Shown: one piece after another, positions 1-12,027 of the stretch | Position numbering within the stretch: the stretch's first letter is position 1 | How the letters are laid out: each line of letters starts with the position of its first letter | Assembly: GCA_963575745.1 (NCBI GenBank) | Contig: CAUYUJ010018726.1 | Coordinates: 1,509,112 to 1,573,111 of the forward strand | Source: Prorocentrum cordatum | Lineage: Eukaryota; Sar; Dinophyceae; Prorocentrales; Prorocentraceae | DNA length: 64,000 nt | Direction: 5' to 3' | Notes under the pieces: model-generated | Database searches by the model: none | Told to the model about the DNA's origin: nothing | Seen by the model: only the letters and a program-made list of their open reading frames with translations | Translations under genes and position numbers: made by a program

Positions 1-269
1 GGGGAGATGTGGCAGGCAGCCAGGCAGGCGGGCAGGAGCAGGGGCAGGGGGCACGGATGGGGGCGGCAGTTTCACATGTTTTGAACGTTTCGGGGGGAGG
101 GGGGGGGGGGGGGGGGCGGCCCCCCCCCCTCCTCTCGGGGGCCCTCTTGTTGCCCAGGGCTTGGGTCATTCCGCTTAAATTGGGAATTATGATTTCGCGC
201 TGGAGATTGCGCGCCCCCTCTGGGTCTGGACGGGCCTGGTCGCGACGCGTTGGGGAGTCCATGCCTCCA

Positions 270-880
270 AGATCGCCCCAGATGGCAATATGGATCAAGG
301 TAGCTTCCAACGCGCTCCAAGACGCCCTAAGACCCCTCCAAGATGGTTGCAAGTGGCCGCGGAGCCCCTGCGGGTCCAGGGCCTCCCATTGGCCCAAGGG
401 GTTCAACTATATTCTCAGAGGCCTTCGGCCCATCCGCATGACCCCCCCCCCCCCCCCCCCCCGAGGGCCCAGGGCCTCCCAGGCCCAAGGGGTTCAATTG
501 CATTATCAGAGGCCTTCGGCGCACCCGCATGACCCCACCCCCCCCCCCCCCCCCCCCCCCTGAGGGTCCAGGGCCTCCCAGGGCCCAAGGGGTTCAACAT
601 TATTTTCAGAGGCCTTCGGCCCATCCGCGCGACCCCTCCCCCCGAGGGCCCAGAGCCCCCTTAGGGCCCAAGGGGTTCAACTTTATTCTCAGAGGCCTTC
701 GGCCCGTCCTCATGACCCCCTCCCCCTGAGGGCCCAGGGCCTCCCAGGGCCCAAGGGGTTCAACTATATTCGCAGAGGCCTTCGGCCCTCCGCATGGCCC
801 CCTCCCCCTGAGGGCCCAGGGCCTCCCAGAGCCCAAGGGTTTCGCCCCCCCCCCTGAGGGCCCAGGGCCTCTCAGAGACC
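270..880. repeat. Degenerate tandem repeat, ~85-100 bp unit, with poly-C tracts
   Basis: About five to six imperfect copies, each with 'cagaggccttcggccc' (near 415, 510, 607, 692 and 775) and 'gggcccaaggggttcaa'. Spacer poly-C runs of up to about 20 bases vary between copies and account for most of the period variation. Open frames across it are proline- or glycine-rich artefacts. Confidence 0.85.
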
Positions 881-1073
881 AAAGGGTTTATATTGTGCCA
901 TGGGGAGCAGATCCCCTTCTTCTTTCATCGATCGCCTCCAAAAGACGACCCCGGAGGCTCTCGAGGGGGCAGCAGAAGACCCCGGCAGCGAGCCCAAACG
1001 GCTCTCGAAGGGGCCCCAGGCCCCGGAGAGCGCCTACGAACGCCCGAAGAGCGCTCCAAAAAGGTTCGCGCTC

Positions 1074-1200
1074 GTCGTCGTCGTCCTCCTCCTCCCCCTC
1101 CTCCTCCTCCTCCTCCTCCTCCTCTTCCTCCTCCTCCTCCTCCTCCTCGTCCTCCTCCTCCCCCTCCTCCCCCTCCTCCTCCTCCCCCTCCCCCTCCATG
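1074..1200. repeat. (TCC)n microsatellite
   Basis: About 125 bp of almost uninterrupted TCC triplets with a few CCC and TTC interruptions. All six frames are open and give poly-S, poly-L, poly-P, poly-E, poly-R or poly-G. Confidence 0.95.
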
Positions 1201-1514
1201 GACCTTCGGCGGAGCTCCCGATGTACTGGGTGGGGGAGACGCATGCGGGAGGCGCCGCTGGGGCCTTCGGTGGGGCTCACTGGGTGCCACAACAAGTGAT
1301 TATGATGATGGCGATAATGGTGATGATGGCAAGTGCGCCGAAATCATCGGCGGCGGTGATCGTGGGGGGCCGGAGGAGGGGGGGAGGAAAGAATGATGAG
1401 TGACACGGGGCGTTGTCTCTTCGGCACGAGGACCCAGCGCCACGGGATGGCTGGGAACAATGAGGGGGGGCTTGAGGAGAAAATATTCAATTAATCGCCT
1501 CGCAGTTCCGCTCA

Positions 1515-1750
1515 TTCGGCGAGGTGCGCATGAACACATTTATACATACAGGTGCGCAAATGTATATGCGTATGCTGCGCTGCGCGGACACGCGCGCATG
1601 TGTACGTGATATTAATTGCATCGCTACCAAATATTACACTCGTGATCATACAGACAGGAACGTATATACATCCGCATGCACATGATGGCTTCGATAACTG
1701 TGTATGTGTGTATATAGTTGTGTGCACGACCCGTGTGCATATGTATTCTC
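1515..1750. repeat. AT-rich purine/pyrimidine alternating patch
   Basis: Interspersed TATA, CATATG, TGTGTG and GCATGC motifs form an AT-rich island in GC-rich surroundings. Alternating purine-pyrimidine DNA of this kind is easily melted or Z-forming. No gene is visible. Confidence 0.5.
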
Positions 1751-2426
1751 GTTAACATCGCCGTAATCGCCATCATGGCGTCGGGGGCAGTCTCGAAAAC
1801 CTGCTCGCGTTTTATGACGGCGTCTCGAAATAGATTTTGAGGCGCCCCTCGGGTCGGGGGGTGTTTCGTTTTCTCGGTCCGCATTTTTAGGGCGGCTCGT
1901 GTCATTAAGAAACCGAGCCGCCTGATTCAAGATTTTCGAGGCGCCTCGTTCGCGAGGGCAGAAGCGCACAAGTCAGAGGTCAACTGTTCGACCAAGTCTT
2001 TTAACCTCCGACTTTTGGCGGAGGGAAGCCCTTGCAGGCAAGGCCAACCTACCCACCTCAAACCAGGGTTGGAAGTGGGTAGCTTTGCCTCCCCCCCCCG
2101 CCGGGCGGCCCCTCTCTCTCCTCCTCTTTCGCAGTCGTCTTCCTCGGCGCCTCTTTCCCAATGCGTTTCATGCCTTGCTCCTCTTCCTCCCCCTCCTCTT
2201 CCTCGCTCCGAGCCGCGAGCGGTTAGGAAACCATGTTCCTTATTCCCGAGAATTAGGGGCACAATTTTTTTGACCCCCCCGAATTAGGAACGCCCCCCAG
2301 AATTAGGAACGCCAGGGTAAACCATCGTCATCACCATGCAATCATCAGCATGGTCGTCATCGGTAGCGCCGTCACCATCATCATCGGCATCAACCATGTC
2401 AGAATGCATCAGAGTACGATTGTGAC

Positions 2427-4746
2427 TTGAATATTGTCTCTTTGATTGGGGCGTGCCCAAAGTCGGGCGTTTCGTTTCCTTGGTCTCGCGAGTATGTTCG
2501 AAACGCAGAAGATGTCGAAACCAAGTCGCCCGCCCGCCTCTCACTCTTACCCGCAACTGCGGACGCCCCTCACTCTGATCCGCAGCTGCGGGCGCGTTCT
2601 TATACTTCCCCGCGTGTGCCGACGAGAAAAACGGGGGAAGAGGGCATTGAGAAACTAATTTTCGATTCCCGCGGCGCGTTGCGCATGTGCCCAGACATTG
2701 GCCGATTCCTGTGGCACGAGTCCTTTATGGTTTACGTGTGGCCCCGTAGATTGCCCATATCCTGCGGCGCGCACCCCGCGCAATACTTCAACGCCGTTGT
2801 CAGCCAGCCAGGGGAGTCGACCCGCCAGCGCCTCCATCCGTATTCCACCCCCGGAGCGGGCCGCGCCTGCCGCCGGAGACGCCGGCGCCGCCGGTGGGAA
2901 TCGCGTGGGGCGATCTGCGGCGAGCGCCGAAAGATTTCGCATGCGCCAGCTCGGGCGGCTCTCCGACGAGGCGCTGGAGGCTCTCATAGGCCCCTTTCGG
3001 ACTGAGGAGACGCCCTCCCTCCCCGTGCTCAGACGCATGTCATCGTCGCGACGTTGCCCCCGAAGAAAACATATTGGGGCGCGCCGCCCCGACGGGGCAT
3101 GTTCGCGGCCCCTTCTGGCCACGGGAGCGCCCCGGGCGCCCTTCTGGCGGTCTCCCGAGAACAGGCCCGCGAGGCACCGCGGTGCGCAGCTGGCAAAGTC
3201 ATGGAGGCGTCGGACACGGTTTGGCGCCTATCTCTGTTTGCGAGGGTCGTTGTTGCCAGGGGTCGCTCGCCCGCCGCTTTTGATATGAGTTTTCCACCGA
3301 ATAATGCGTGTCTGAGCGCGCGTTTGAGAGGTGCGACGAGATCGCGTTCCTCGCGGCAGCCGCCGGGCCGGCTTGCCGCGGGCGTCGAGCTCCACGGCGC
3401 GTCAGTCTGCGAGGCGCGACTCGCGCCCCCTTGTTTCTGCGTCGAGGGGGGCGCGGCTGGACGGCCCATTCGCCGGCGATCTCGCCCGAGTCAATTCTTT
3501 GGAAGGATTCACTGGAACCGTCTGTGAGTGGATGCTGTCGCGGAGAAACTGATAAGGCCGCGTTTCTGGCGTCCCACGACGGATATGGGGTGGGGCATCC
3601 AGAAGCTCATCGGCCTGGCCCCGTCGGGCCAAGTCGCCCGCTGGCGGCCGGGGCGCGGGCGGCGGCGCCGGGGCGCCCTTGGGCGCCGAGGTTGCGCGGG
3701 AAGAAGGCGCTGGCCAGAGCGCGGGCGCCAGGCATGCTTCCCCGAACACATCGGCAGGCGAGTTCCTTCGGTTCGGGCGTCAGCCCCCACCCCCGCGCCG
3801 ATGCTCGCGCCGCGGAGATTCGCTGGGTCTCCAACGCCGATCTGCTCCGCCCCCGCCGCTCCGCCGCCCCGTGGTCGAGCCCGGCGCTGGCGGCAGGTCA
3901 TCCATTATTGTGCCGCGCTCCGAGAGCTGTCCGACCTGGCTGGCGCAGGTCGCTCCCGTCGTTCGATGGCGCAAGGAAGTGCGGCGCGCCAGGCTGCAGG
4001 TTCCACCATCCCTTGGAAGGTTGTCAGCGACTCCTGGCCGGACGTTCCCAGGAAGCCCCCCAGGATTTGGAGGTCGGGCCCGGGCCTTGTTTCCGCGGCC
4101 AGGAAATCATTGAAACGTCTGGGGTAGGAGATGCCAGGGTGCGCTTCGCTCATCGCTGGCCTGGGATGCATTGTCGTTGATTTCGCAGATCCCCGCCATG
4201 CCGCGCAAATTGTTGCGCGACGCGGATGCTCGCATGCTAGATATGCAGGTAGGGGAGATGGCTGCGTTCCTTCAGAGGGTGCGTTTTGACGTCGCCTCCA
4301 AGCGCATGGCCTCGAAAAGCAATGCCCCCTTGGGGACGGGGCCCCAGGGGGCTGCCTGCGCGGGGGCGGGGGGGTGGGGGGTGGGCGGGGGGCCGAGCCC
4401 GGCTCAGTGTCGGATCGATGCCAACGCTTTGAGATTTGCCCGCAAGGACGCGACATGGGCGACGCTCATTTGCACGGGACTTGGAAGGGCCCGCAGTTGT
4501 AGGAGGAACGAATCGAATTCGTGGTGCGAGCTTGGCGCCCCCATTAATAATCGCAATGCGCCGATCGCTGCAACGAGAGGTGCATTGCCCCACCCTGGCG
4601 ACTACTACCCCGCCCCTCTGTCGGAAGGGCCCGAGTCTGTGCAGTGGTTCGTTGGCCCCCCGATCCGCGTGCGATTGGACGGGGTGTATTTGTCGATGGC
4701 TCGTGCACCCGACGCGCCATCAAGGCCCTTTTCCGGGGCGACCTAA
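2427..4746. other. GC-rich region open in several frames, no recognised gene
   Basis: Overlapping open frames of 110-290 codons occur on both strands (for example 3308-4180 +, 3528-4127 +, 3905-4456 -). None shows a family motif I recognise. One frame of 3308-4180 has a short Cys/His stretch, KCGAPGCRFHHP, near its end, which recalls small zinc-binding motifs but is too short to call. High GC alone makes stops rare, so the frames are weak evidence. Exons may hide here, but I cannot define one. Confidence 0.3.
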
Positions 4747-5669
4747 TATAAAAATGTGAGGTGCCCGAGGATGGGGCCATGCAGCGTGAGATGCAATGTC
4801 TTGCGCCCGCCCCTTGTAGGCATACCTTTTTTCGGCGGGCCCCTGCGCGCGTTCGCGAGGCGCCATCTTTTTTTTTCGAATGCCTTAACGTCCTCAAGCG
4901 AGTCGGGGGCCCTCCGGAGGATCAAGGCTGGTTCAAGATTTTTTGCATGTAGGGCACATCCAACAGGTTCGGTTCGACCCGACGATTTCTCATGTCAAGG
5001 GCCCCGCAATCATCAAAACCCATTCGCTGGTTCAGGGGCCCGACCTTTCTGATGGGGAATTTTCCATCGTGCTAGGGATAACGCGGCTGATTGAGGCGCT
5101 CAGTTGGCCGCGCGCTCTTCACCCGAGTGACCCAAACGCCATCATCCATATCCGACATTATTGTCAACGGTTTGTGTATCCTTGCCATGTGTCTACTCGG
5201 CCAATTCGCACCAGTGAAAGCGGACGGCGAAGTCGAACCCATCCCACCGTTCACAACAGCTAGAGCCTCCAGGCCCTTGATGTTGGTTTGTTCGAATCGG
5301 AGGCATGTGGCGGTGCGATGGTAGCTGTCGTTCCACGCAAAGGCCCGCTATACCAAGGAACCCATGGGAGCGCCGAGGCCCCGTGCTGAGTGGTGTTTTG
5401 GGGAGGTTCAGGCCCTGGACGTTGAGGCGGTCGCAGCCAGCCATAACTGTTTAATGATGTTGTTTTTTTGGCATGCGCAGTACGTTACGGCATACGTTTC
5501 GATTGTTTCGTTTGCTCAGTCATACAACGTTGGTTTGAAGGCGCGCTTTGGAGAGGCATCATCTTATGCACGACAAGTACAAACTTGGGATCCCTTGTGA
5601 TTCAACGCCCCTTGGGGCCCCCATCGAAAGGCCCAGGCAACGAGTTTTGCTTCTCTGACGTTTTCTGTG
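4747..5669. other. Unassigned, less GC-rich segment
   Basis: No repeat structure and no recognisable gene. Short open frames occur, such as 5091-5324 (+), with a hydrophobic stretch NGLCILAMCLLGQF that could be part of a membrane or signal segment, and 5364-5600 (+). Neither has a convincing boundary. It could hold 5' exons of the Mei2-like gene that follows. Confidence 0.25.
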
Positions 5670-5745
5670 TGTCTCCCTCTTTCTTTCTTAGTTTTTTTTT
5701 GTCGTTATCTCTCTTTCTCTCTCTTTCTATCCCTCTTTGCGGCAG

Positions 5746-5810
5746 GAGAAGCAAGAGCTTGCGTTTCAAGCCAAACTTGACTCTCTACGCGCAGTTGTCG
5801 CAAGCGCCCC
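5746..5810 (+). CDS. Candidate internal exon upstream of the Mei2-like exon
   Basis: A strong pyrimidine tract (5670-5740) ends in 'gcggcag', followed by 65 bases that read EKQELAFQAKLDSLRAVVAS..., an amphipathic coiled-coil-like sequence, and then a GTAGG donor at 5811. The exon ends with two bases over. Joining it to the acceptor 'gtagcag' at 6427 gives a Pro codon and then the ATG of the Mei2-like exon in frame. The splice model comes from visible GT-AG signals and phase only. It would leave the first strand of the RRM (RNP2) unaccounted for, so another exon may lie in between. Confidence 0.4.
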
Positions 5811-6427
5811 GTAGGCATCTGGCCACGCCAGCGCCGCGCAGGAGGGACAGCTCAGACAGGGCTGAGGGTCGCCCCGCCTCAGTCCTTTCCGAGGTTGCAG
5901 GTTTTCCGCCCTCCTATCTCGTAAGACTCGCTTCCCGGGGAACTTCCCATGGTGTCCGCCACAATTGTGGGTCGAAGTGTCTAGTTGGGCCTGATCCTTG
6001 GTCGTTGTGGTTGGAGCCCCCTGGCAAAACAAAACGATCTAAAGGGTTTCAGTGGCGCCGGACGCGCGGTTTCTCAGGCAGTTTGACGGTCCTCCTTGGA
6101 CCGTCTCACATTTCATTTTTGCTTATGGGAATGTATGTGGCCGGTCTGGGGGGCCGTTCGGGCAGTCTTGGGATTTCGGAAGCCCGAAAAGGTGAGAAAG
6201 TGAAGCACGTATTAGCCGGACGCCTTCGTTCTCAGCCTCCTGAGGCCATCTCGATGTTTGTGAGGATCTTTTGGCGTGTGGGAGCCCTAAGGCTCGGAGG
6301 CGCGCTGATAAGCTCTAAGTCTAGGACGCCACGGGGAGTGTATCTCGATGCTCCGAGGGCCCCCCCAGGGCTCGGAGGCGCGCTGATGAGCTAAGGCCCC
6401 ACCCCAACACAGGTTTCCCTGTAGCAG
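5811..6427 (+). other. Putative intron with an internal direct repeat
   Basis: It starts GTAGGC and ends TGTAGCAG. Near its 3' end a ~23 bp sequence, 'ggctcggaggcgcgctgat' plus a variable tail, is repeated at 6291-6313 and 6369-6391. No coding signal was found in it, including any RNP2-like motif of the RRM. Confidence 0.4.
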
Positions 6428-6857
6428 GATGTCGGATTCCGGGAGGGAGGGAGAAAACCAGACGCCTCTCAGCCCCGGCATGCGGGGGTCATCGGACTTT
6501 GTTTACGTCCCGATCAACTTCACTCAGATGCTCGGTGTCGGATATGCGTTCGTGAATCTTACCTCTCAGGAGAAAGCGGAGGAGTTCATACTAGCCTTTG
6601 AGGGCTTTGATGGCTGGGAATCGTCGTTCTCCAAAACGGCATGCGCTATGCATTGGAGCGTGTGCCAGGGCCTCGACGAGAACATCAGCCGCTATCGGAA
6701 CAGCCCCTTGATGTGCGATGACGTGCCGACGTTCTACAAGCCAGTCCTCTTGAAGGACGGCGTGCGAATCGAGTTCCCCAAGCCGACCAAGCAGTTGCGC
6801 ACTTTGAGGCGCCGCAAGGCTAAGCAGCAGGAGGGCGAGGGCGAGGGCGAGGAGTGA
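6428..6857 (+). CDS. Mei2-like RNA-binding protein, C-terminal RRM (RRM_2) exon
   Basis: From the ATG at 6429 the product is 142 residues. Residues 23-31 (DFVYVPINF) match the end of beta-1/loop of Mei2-type RRMs. Residues 36-44 (GVGYAFVNL) are the RNP1-like motif. YRNSPLM (89-95), then KPVLLKDGVRIEFPKPTK and a basic tail, are the conserved C-terminal extension of the family. Mei2 proteins bind RNA; in fission yeast Mei2 promotes meiosis, and dinoflagellates carry many copies of unknown role. The usual N-terminal part of the RRM (RNP2, about 30 residues) is missing here, so this is probably a last exon rather than a whole gene; GMRGSS before DF fits the family's G-F-x-G-x-Y-DF position. It ends in a Glu/Gly tail and TGA. 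The coding sequence is free of simple repeats, unlike its surroundings. Confidence 0.85.
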
Positions 6858-7440
6858 ACGGACAGGAATACAGTACTTACGTAGGTCGCGCGCGTACGCT
6901 TAGTTTTTCGTGGCTCTTCTCTGTGGTGCTCCTCTCGTTTTCCATTATCCTTGATCCTCTGCGATCAACCTAGTGACCTTGCTAGTGGGTATGCAGTTGC
7001 GCTGTCGCGCGCATCCGCCAGCGCGCTTGCAGAAGCTGCACAGCAACGCTGCGGGATTGCAAGGCCGCAGCGTTGCATCGTTGGAGTGTTGCATCTTCGT
7101 AGCCTCGTGGTTGCCTCTCTGGGGCCTTTCTTATGCCTCGTCGCTGTCTCGTCTGATTACCTCGGTTGCCACATGTTGATTCCCGTGGTTTTGGGACAGG
7201 CTTGGTGGGGTTGGGGAGGGGACTTAAGACGTCATGCGCTGTATGCAGTCTGTCCTGGGGTGGGTGGGGTGTGTGGGGGTATGGTTTTCGATGGTCGTCC
7301 AGTGAGTCTCCAGATAATGCAATAACCTGTTAGTTCAAACCCTCCTGTGTTTTTGGGTTCTTGTCCCCCATATCCTCAGTTTCGGCGTCTTGCTATTCCC
7401 CATCTAGAAAATAGTGTCTGGGGCGCATCCTTCATCCCTC
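6858..7440. other. 3' flank of the Mei2-like exon, no gene seen
   Basis: Moderate GC, no AATAAA signal (not expected in dinoflagellates) and no repeat. Open frames here (for example 6951-7325) are not supported by any motif. Confidence 0.4.
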
Positions 7441-7449
7441 CTCTTCCCT

Positions 7450-7715
7450 TCTCCCTCTCCTCATTCACACTCAGACTCACTCACAATCAGACTCGATCAA
7501 ATCCAGACTCACTCACGCTTATAGCCACCCGTACTCAGACTCGACACACATATTCATATGCGCTCGTACTCAGACACACTCTGACTCAGATACACTTACA
7601 CTCATATCCACTTCTCGCGATCAGACTCGTACACAATCAGAGTTACGCACACCTAGACTCACTCACACTCAGACTCACTCACACCGACCACTCATAGTCA
7701 GGCTCGTCTCACACT
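7450..7715. repeat. Short-unit tandem repeat (CACTCAGACTCA-like)
   Basis: Imperfect copies of 'actcacactcagactc' and 'cactcgtactcagac' run for about 265 bp and stop at the start of the 152 bp array. Confidence 0.85.
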
Positions 7716-7719
7716 CAAT

Positions 7720-8360
7720 TTGTGAGGGTGTCTCGAGCGAGGCGCTGGCTTCAGCATGTCAAAGGAAAGCCACCTGAGGGTATTTTATGGGCCCGTTCGC
7801 GCCCAGAGTGTGGGGGTGTCTCTGGCGGTTTTCCTGTTTGGTTGCTTGGACTTCTTCGCTGTCAGAACATAGTGTGATGATGTCTTGAGCGAGGCGCTGG
7901 TTCCAGCAACCCAAGGGGGAGCCGCTAGGGGGAACTTTTAAGGGCCCGTTCGCCACCAGATTGTGGGGATGCCTCGGGCGGTTTGCCTGCTTGGTGCCTT
8001 GGGCTTCGGTGATGTCGGAGCAGATTGTGAGGATGTATTGAGCGAGGCGCTGGTTTCAGCACCCAAGGGCGGGGGCAGGGGCTCCGGGGCGACACAGAGT
8101 ATTCACTGGCCCGTGCGCGCCCACATTGTAGGATGTCTGGGGCGGTGTCTTGTCTCGTTGCTTGGAGCTCTTTCCAGAACCCATACTGGTGAGGACGTCT
8201 CGGGCGAGGCCCTGGCTTCAGCACCCAAGTGGGAACCGCCAGGGGGTGTTGCACGGGCCCACCCGTTCGCATCCAGACTGCGGGAATATCTCGAGCGAGG
8301 CGCTCCTTTTGCGGCTGTGACTCCTTCTTTTCTGAGCAGACCGCGAGGATGTTTCTAGCC
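7720..8360. repeat. Tandem array, ~152 bp unit, four copies
   Basis: The phrase 'gagcgaggcgctgg' or a variant recurs at about 7736, 7888, 8040, 8200 and 8294. Each copy also carries 'gggcccgttcgc' and 'gcacccaag'. Copies differ by 20-30 percent, so the array is old. Confidence 0.85.
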
Positions 8361-8744
8361 AGTCAGACGAAACGCTGGTTTAGGTACCCCCCCCCTCCCT
8401 CTCCCTCCCAGGCCCCAAGAACATCCCGATGTAGCAGGCACAGCATCTGGGCACTCCAAGGGGGAGCCGCCAGGGATCGTTCAGTCGCCACAGGCTAGGA
8501 TTTTCTCCCGCTCAGACACAGGCGGGAGCGCCAGGAACTGAGATGCACATGTGGGGACCTCCGCGTCGAGCAGTCTTCTCCCCGCGGCGCCGCGCGCCTC
8601 CCCCTCCTCCCACTACCGCCCGCCCATCCTCTCCGCTCTGCCGCTGCTTCCGCGTCGCACACTGCATGTTGCGGTCGCCGCTGCGGTTGTGCTGCAGTGC
8701 TGCCCGGCTGCATGCTGTTCGACACACCGTTGACACGTGTCTGT

Positions 8745-9060
8745 GCCCCATGGGAGCTCCACACACGTCCTCGGTGCGGGCGCCCGCGTGCGGGCCCGCA
8801 CCCATTTCGCCACTCCCTGACCCCCCACCCGGCCCCCACCCCCGCGGACCGTGCCCCACAGGGATGAGCTCCACCCACGACCTCGGCGATGGCGCCCGCA
8901 CGCGGGCCCGCGCCCAAGTCGGCCCACCCCTCACGCGGCTCGTGCCCCACAGCGAGTTCCACCAGTGAGGGTGCCCGCATGCGGGCCCGCGCCCAGTTCG
9001 GCAAATTCCCCACACGCATCGTGCCCCATAGGGAGCTCCACCTAAGGTGCCAGTGGGCAC
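8745..9060. repeat. Tandem array, ~80-105 bp unit
   Basis: Four copies of 'tgccccacagggagctccacc' variants (near 8747, 8852, 8944 and 9025), each followed by 'cgcccgcatgcgggcccgcg'. A further relic of the same unit is near 9800. Confidence 0.8.
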
Positions 9061-9099
9061 GGGCACATGGTGGCCCCGCGCCCATTTCGGCACACATTC

Positions 9100-9425
9100 G
9101 CACACTCGCACACTCGCACACACACACACACACAACACACACACACACATACACACACTCTGGTTGTTTCGCTTCCCGGCCAGTTTCACATATTTCACGC
9201 AAGGGGGGAGGTACGGGCACCGTCGCGAGTACTTAGGTGGGACACGCGACACGCGACACGCGCACACACATATACACACGCACACACACACATACCCATA
9301 CACACACGTACTTTTTGGCGTCACGGTCCCGCGCGCAGCGACGCACGGGAGTAAGTCAGGCAGTCGAATCCGCATGCACGCACACAAGCACACACACGCA
9401 CACTTTCTATGTATTTATTTCTTTA

Positions 9426-9461
<36 letters not shown>

Positions 9462-9469
9462 CTGTGTTC

Positions 9470-9505
<36 letters not shown>

Positions 9506-9760
9506 CACACGCACACTTGTTTTGCGTCGCGGTCACGTGCGCAGCGACTCATGGGAGTCAGTCTGCCTGTAGAGTGCGCACGCACTCACACACACACACA
9601 CACACCCACCCACCCACCCACACACACACACACACGCACGCACGCACACACAACACACACACACAACACACATTCTTTTTGGTGTCGCGGTCGCCCGCGC
9701 AGCGGCGCACGGAAATCTGCCAGCCAGTAGAATCCGCACGCACACAGTTTTTCGCATCGA
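9100..9760. repeat. Compound (CA)n/(CT)n array with a ~70 bp spacer repeated three times
   Basis: (CA)n, (CT)n and (TA)n tracts alternate with three copies of a unique-looking spacer containing 'gcgtcgcggtc' and 'gcgcagcgac' (about 9318-9380, 9522-9585 and 9685-9742). Spacer and microsatellite were therefore amplified together. Confidence 0.85.
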
Positions 9761-10239
9761 TGGCGAGTTTGCAGTGGGACGGTCGACCCGCCTCACGGAT
9801 CATGCCCCATTGGGAGCTCCAAGTCAGCTCCGTCTCGCGGTGCGCAGCACTTGAGAGGGCCGCTCCCTGCTGCACTCGCAGTTCGTAGGGTGTGACCATT
9901 CGCCAGGCTAAGGGTCCAAGCATCCGCTGAGGGAAGGCACATGGGAGAGCTTCTCTATAAACTCGGGCCATCCTGACTTCCCGGCGCGCCAGGAAGCAGG
10001 GTCTGACCCCGTTTCTGAGGAATCGGATGATTCTGGCAGAGTGTGTGGAAACAGGCGCCAAAGCCCAAAGCTGCATCTTTGCATGCGAGGCCTTCGCCGA
10101 ATCAGCCCCTGGGAGGACAGAAAGCCCGCCTTCTCACGTCGTTTCCAGAGCATTGTGCTATCCGCCAAGCCTGGCGACTCCCAGACGCAGGGCCCCCGAA
10201 TCCAGGACACAGTCCGATGGGGCCAGGCCATGTCTGCAA

Positions 10240-10640
10240 CGACGGAACGCTCTCAGAGCGTTCCAGAACGCTCCGAGAAGGCCGCGGCGCCCGCATGGAG
10301 GGGGACGGGGGGGGGCCTCTGGACCTCTGCTTAGTGCGACTGTTTGCAGCAGTGCGTCTTACGGGGGAGGCCTCACCTGCTCGAAACAGGCGCCAAAAAC
10401 AACCACGGTCTACTCCATTGGGGGGGGGAGGGGGGTAGCGAGGGCCCGCGCCGATCGGCAAAACAATCAGTAAGAAAACGAGCACCATGCGCATCTCGCC
10501 CGCGCCCTTTCCCTGCACAGCAAAAAGCCTCCCTCCAGAGCCGCCGGATCTCAGAGATTCTCGATTCATCCTCACCCGAATTCATCCTCGTCCTAGCTTC
10601 GTGTCAGTACTACGAGAGAAGACTCTGACATTCCTACCCT
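10240..10640 (-). repeat. Dispersed repeat containing a coding-like fragment, copy 1
   Basis: On the minus strand near 10540-10585 it reads MNSGEDESRISEIRR. A diverged copy at 39330-39480 reads ARTKSGEEESGTSEIRR. Conservation at protein level with many DNA differences suggests a duplicated exon or gene fragment rather than noise. Function unknown. Confidence 0.5.
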
Positions 10641-10984
10641 GAGGAAGTGAAGAGTGGAGCATGCTTCGACACCCCTCGGCAGTTCCCTTGTGCGCACCGG
10701 TGTCTTCTTTTATCCAGAAGTCACTGTTCTCCAGGGGTCCCTGACGGCCCTGCGTTTCTGCGCGGGAGGTTTTCTCGCAAAACCGGCCCTTGGCCTGACT
10801 GGAGCGTCGCGGGGAGGCGGGACGGAGCAGGGCGTGGCCCGAGAGGGGCGCACGGCTCGGGAGGGCAATGGGCCAGCACGGTCCCCGCATACAGCAACAG
10901 CAAAAACTGGCCCAGGGGGGAGGGGGCGAGGGAGGGCGGAGGGAGGAGGGAGGAGGTGAGGCTTCAGCGGAGTAAGCTCACATG

Positions 10985-11335
10985 AGGGGAGGAGCAGGAG
11001 GAGGAGGAGGAGGAGGGGGAGGAGGACCAGCGTAAAACCACGAGTCATCGACGATGTTGAAATACAGCCTCCGTCCAAGTTCCCTCTTCGCATGCCCCTA
11101 CAAGGGGACATTTCCACTGAGGGAACTGCCGTTGGGAAACAACCGTGTGAACACCTTGAAGCTTGCCAAAACACCATTACAGGACTTCAACGCCACGAGG
11201 CAACATGACTATACGTCTTGGCGATCCCGAATCGCGCCAAAACGCCGTTCCTGGCACTTCAACGCCGCGACTCAACGTAACTGTTGCGCCCTGGCAATCC
11301 TGAATCCTTCCAATTCGCCATCTTTGGTACGTTAA
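10985..11335. repeat. Dispersed repeat R, copy 1, joined to a (GGA)n tract
   Basis: A GGA tract (10990-11025) is followed by sequence sharing long stretches with 51550-51800, for example 'tttccactgag', 'gccaaaacaccatta' and 'ttcaacgccacgag'. The second copy also follows a GGA tract, so tract and unit appear to travel together. Confidence 0.75.
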
Positions 11336-11394
11336 GCATGGGAACCATTGAAGTTCTTGCATATGGTCAAAACGAAAAGGAGCCGCTTTCAATC

Positions 11395-11960
11395 CGTGAA
11401 ACTATTATTAATTTGTTTGAACGAATGTACACGGCGCAATGGCGAGAGCCACACATTGAAAACCACCCGCTCTCAACCCGTGAAGACCTTGCATTAGTGT
11501 AAGAATAATGTGCGCGGCGCTAGGGCGAGAGACACATTTTGAAAACCACCCGCCCTCAATACATGAAGCTCTTGCACGTTTTTAATGGAATGTGCGCGAT
11601 GCTACGGCGAGGGCCTCATTTTGAACACCAGCCGCCCTCAATACGTGAAGCCCTTGCAATTGTTAAAGACGAATGTGCGCGGCGCTAAGGCGAGAGCCAC
11701 TTGTTGAAATCCAACCGTCCTCAATCCGTCAAATCCTGGCAATGCTTTAAACGAATGTGCGCGGCGCTAAGGCGAGAGCCCCTCCCTCAGCACATGAAAT
11801 CCTTGCTGCACTATTTTAACGAATGTGTGCGGCGCTAAGGCGAGGGCCTCATTTTGAGAACCCACCGCCCTCAATTCGCGAAACTCTTGCAATTGTTTAC
11901 GCGACTTTGCGTGGCGCTCAGGCGAGAGCCGCCGTTGAAAACCACCCGCCCTCCATCTGT
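11395..11960 (+). repeat. Tandem array, ~83 bp unit, seven copies
   Basis: 'cgaatgtgcgcggcgctaag' or variants start copies at about 11432, 11505, 11587, 11670, 11753, 11820 and 11903. Each copy holds 'gcgagagcc', 'accacccgccctcaat' and 'gtgaa'. Relatives lie in the opposite orientation at 30295-30440 and 46640-47400. Confidence 0.85.
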
Positions 11961-12027
11961 GAAGCTGTTGTCACTTTGCCGTCCTTTCGGCTGGTCCCAG
12001 TGTGCGACAGGAAGGAGTTACTTATAA

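Noticed and set aside
3308-4180. 290-codon plus-strand frame
   Set aside because: Not listed as a gene because equally long frames overlap it on both strands and it has only a short Cys/His motif; kept as part of an unassigned region.
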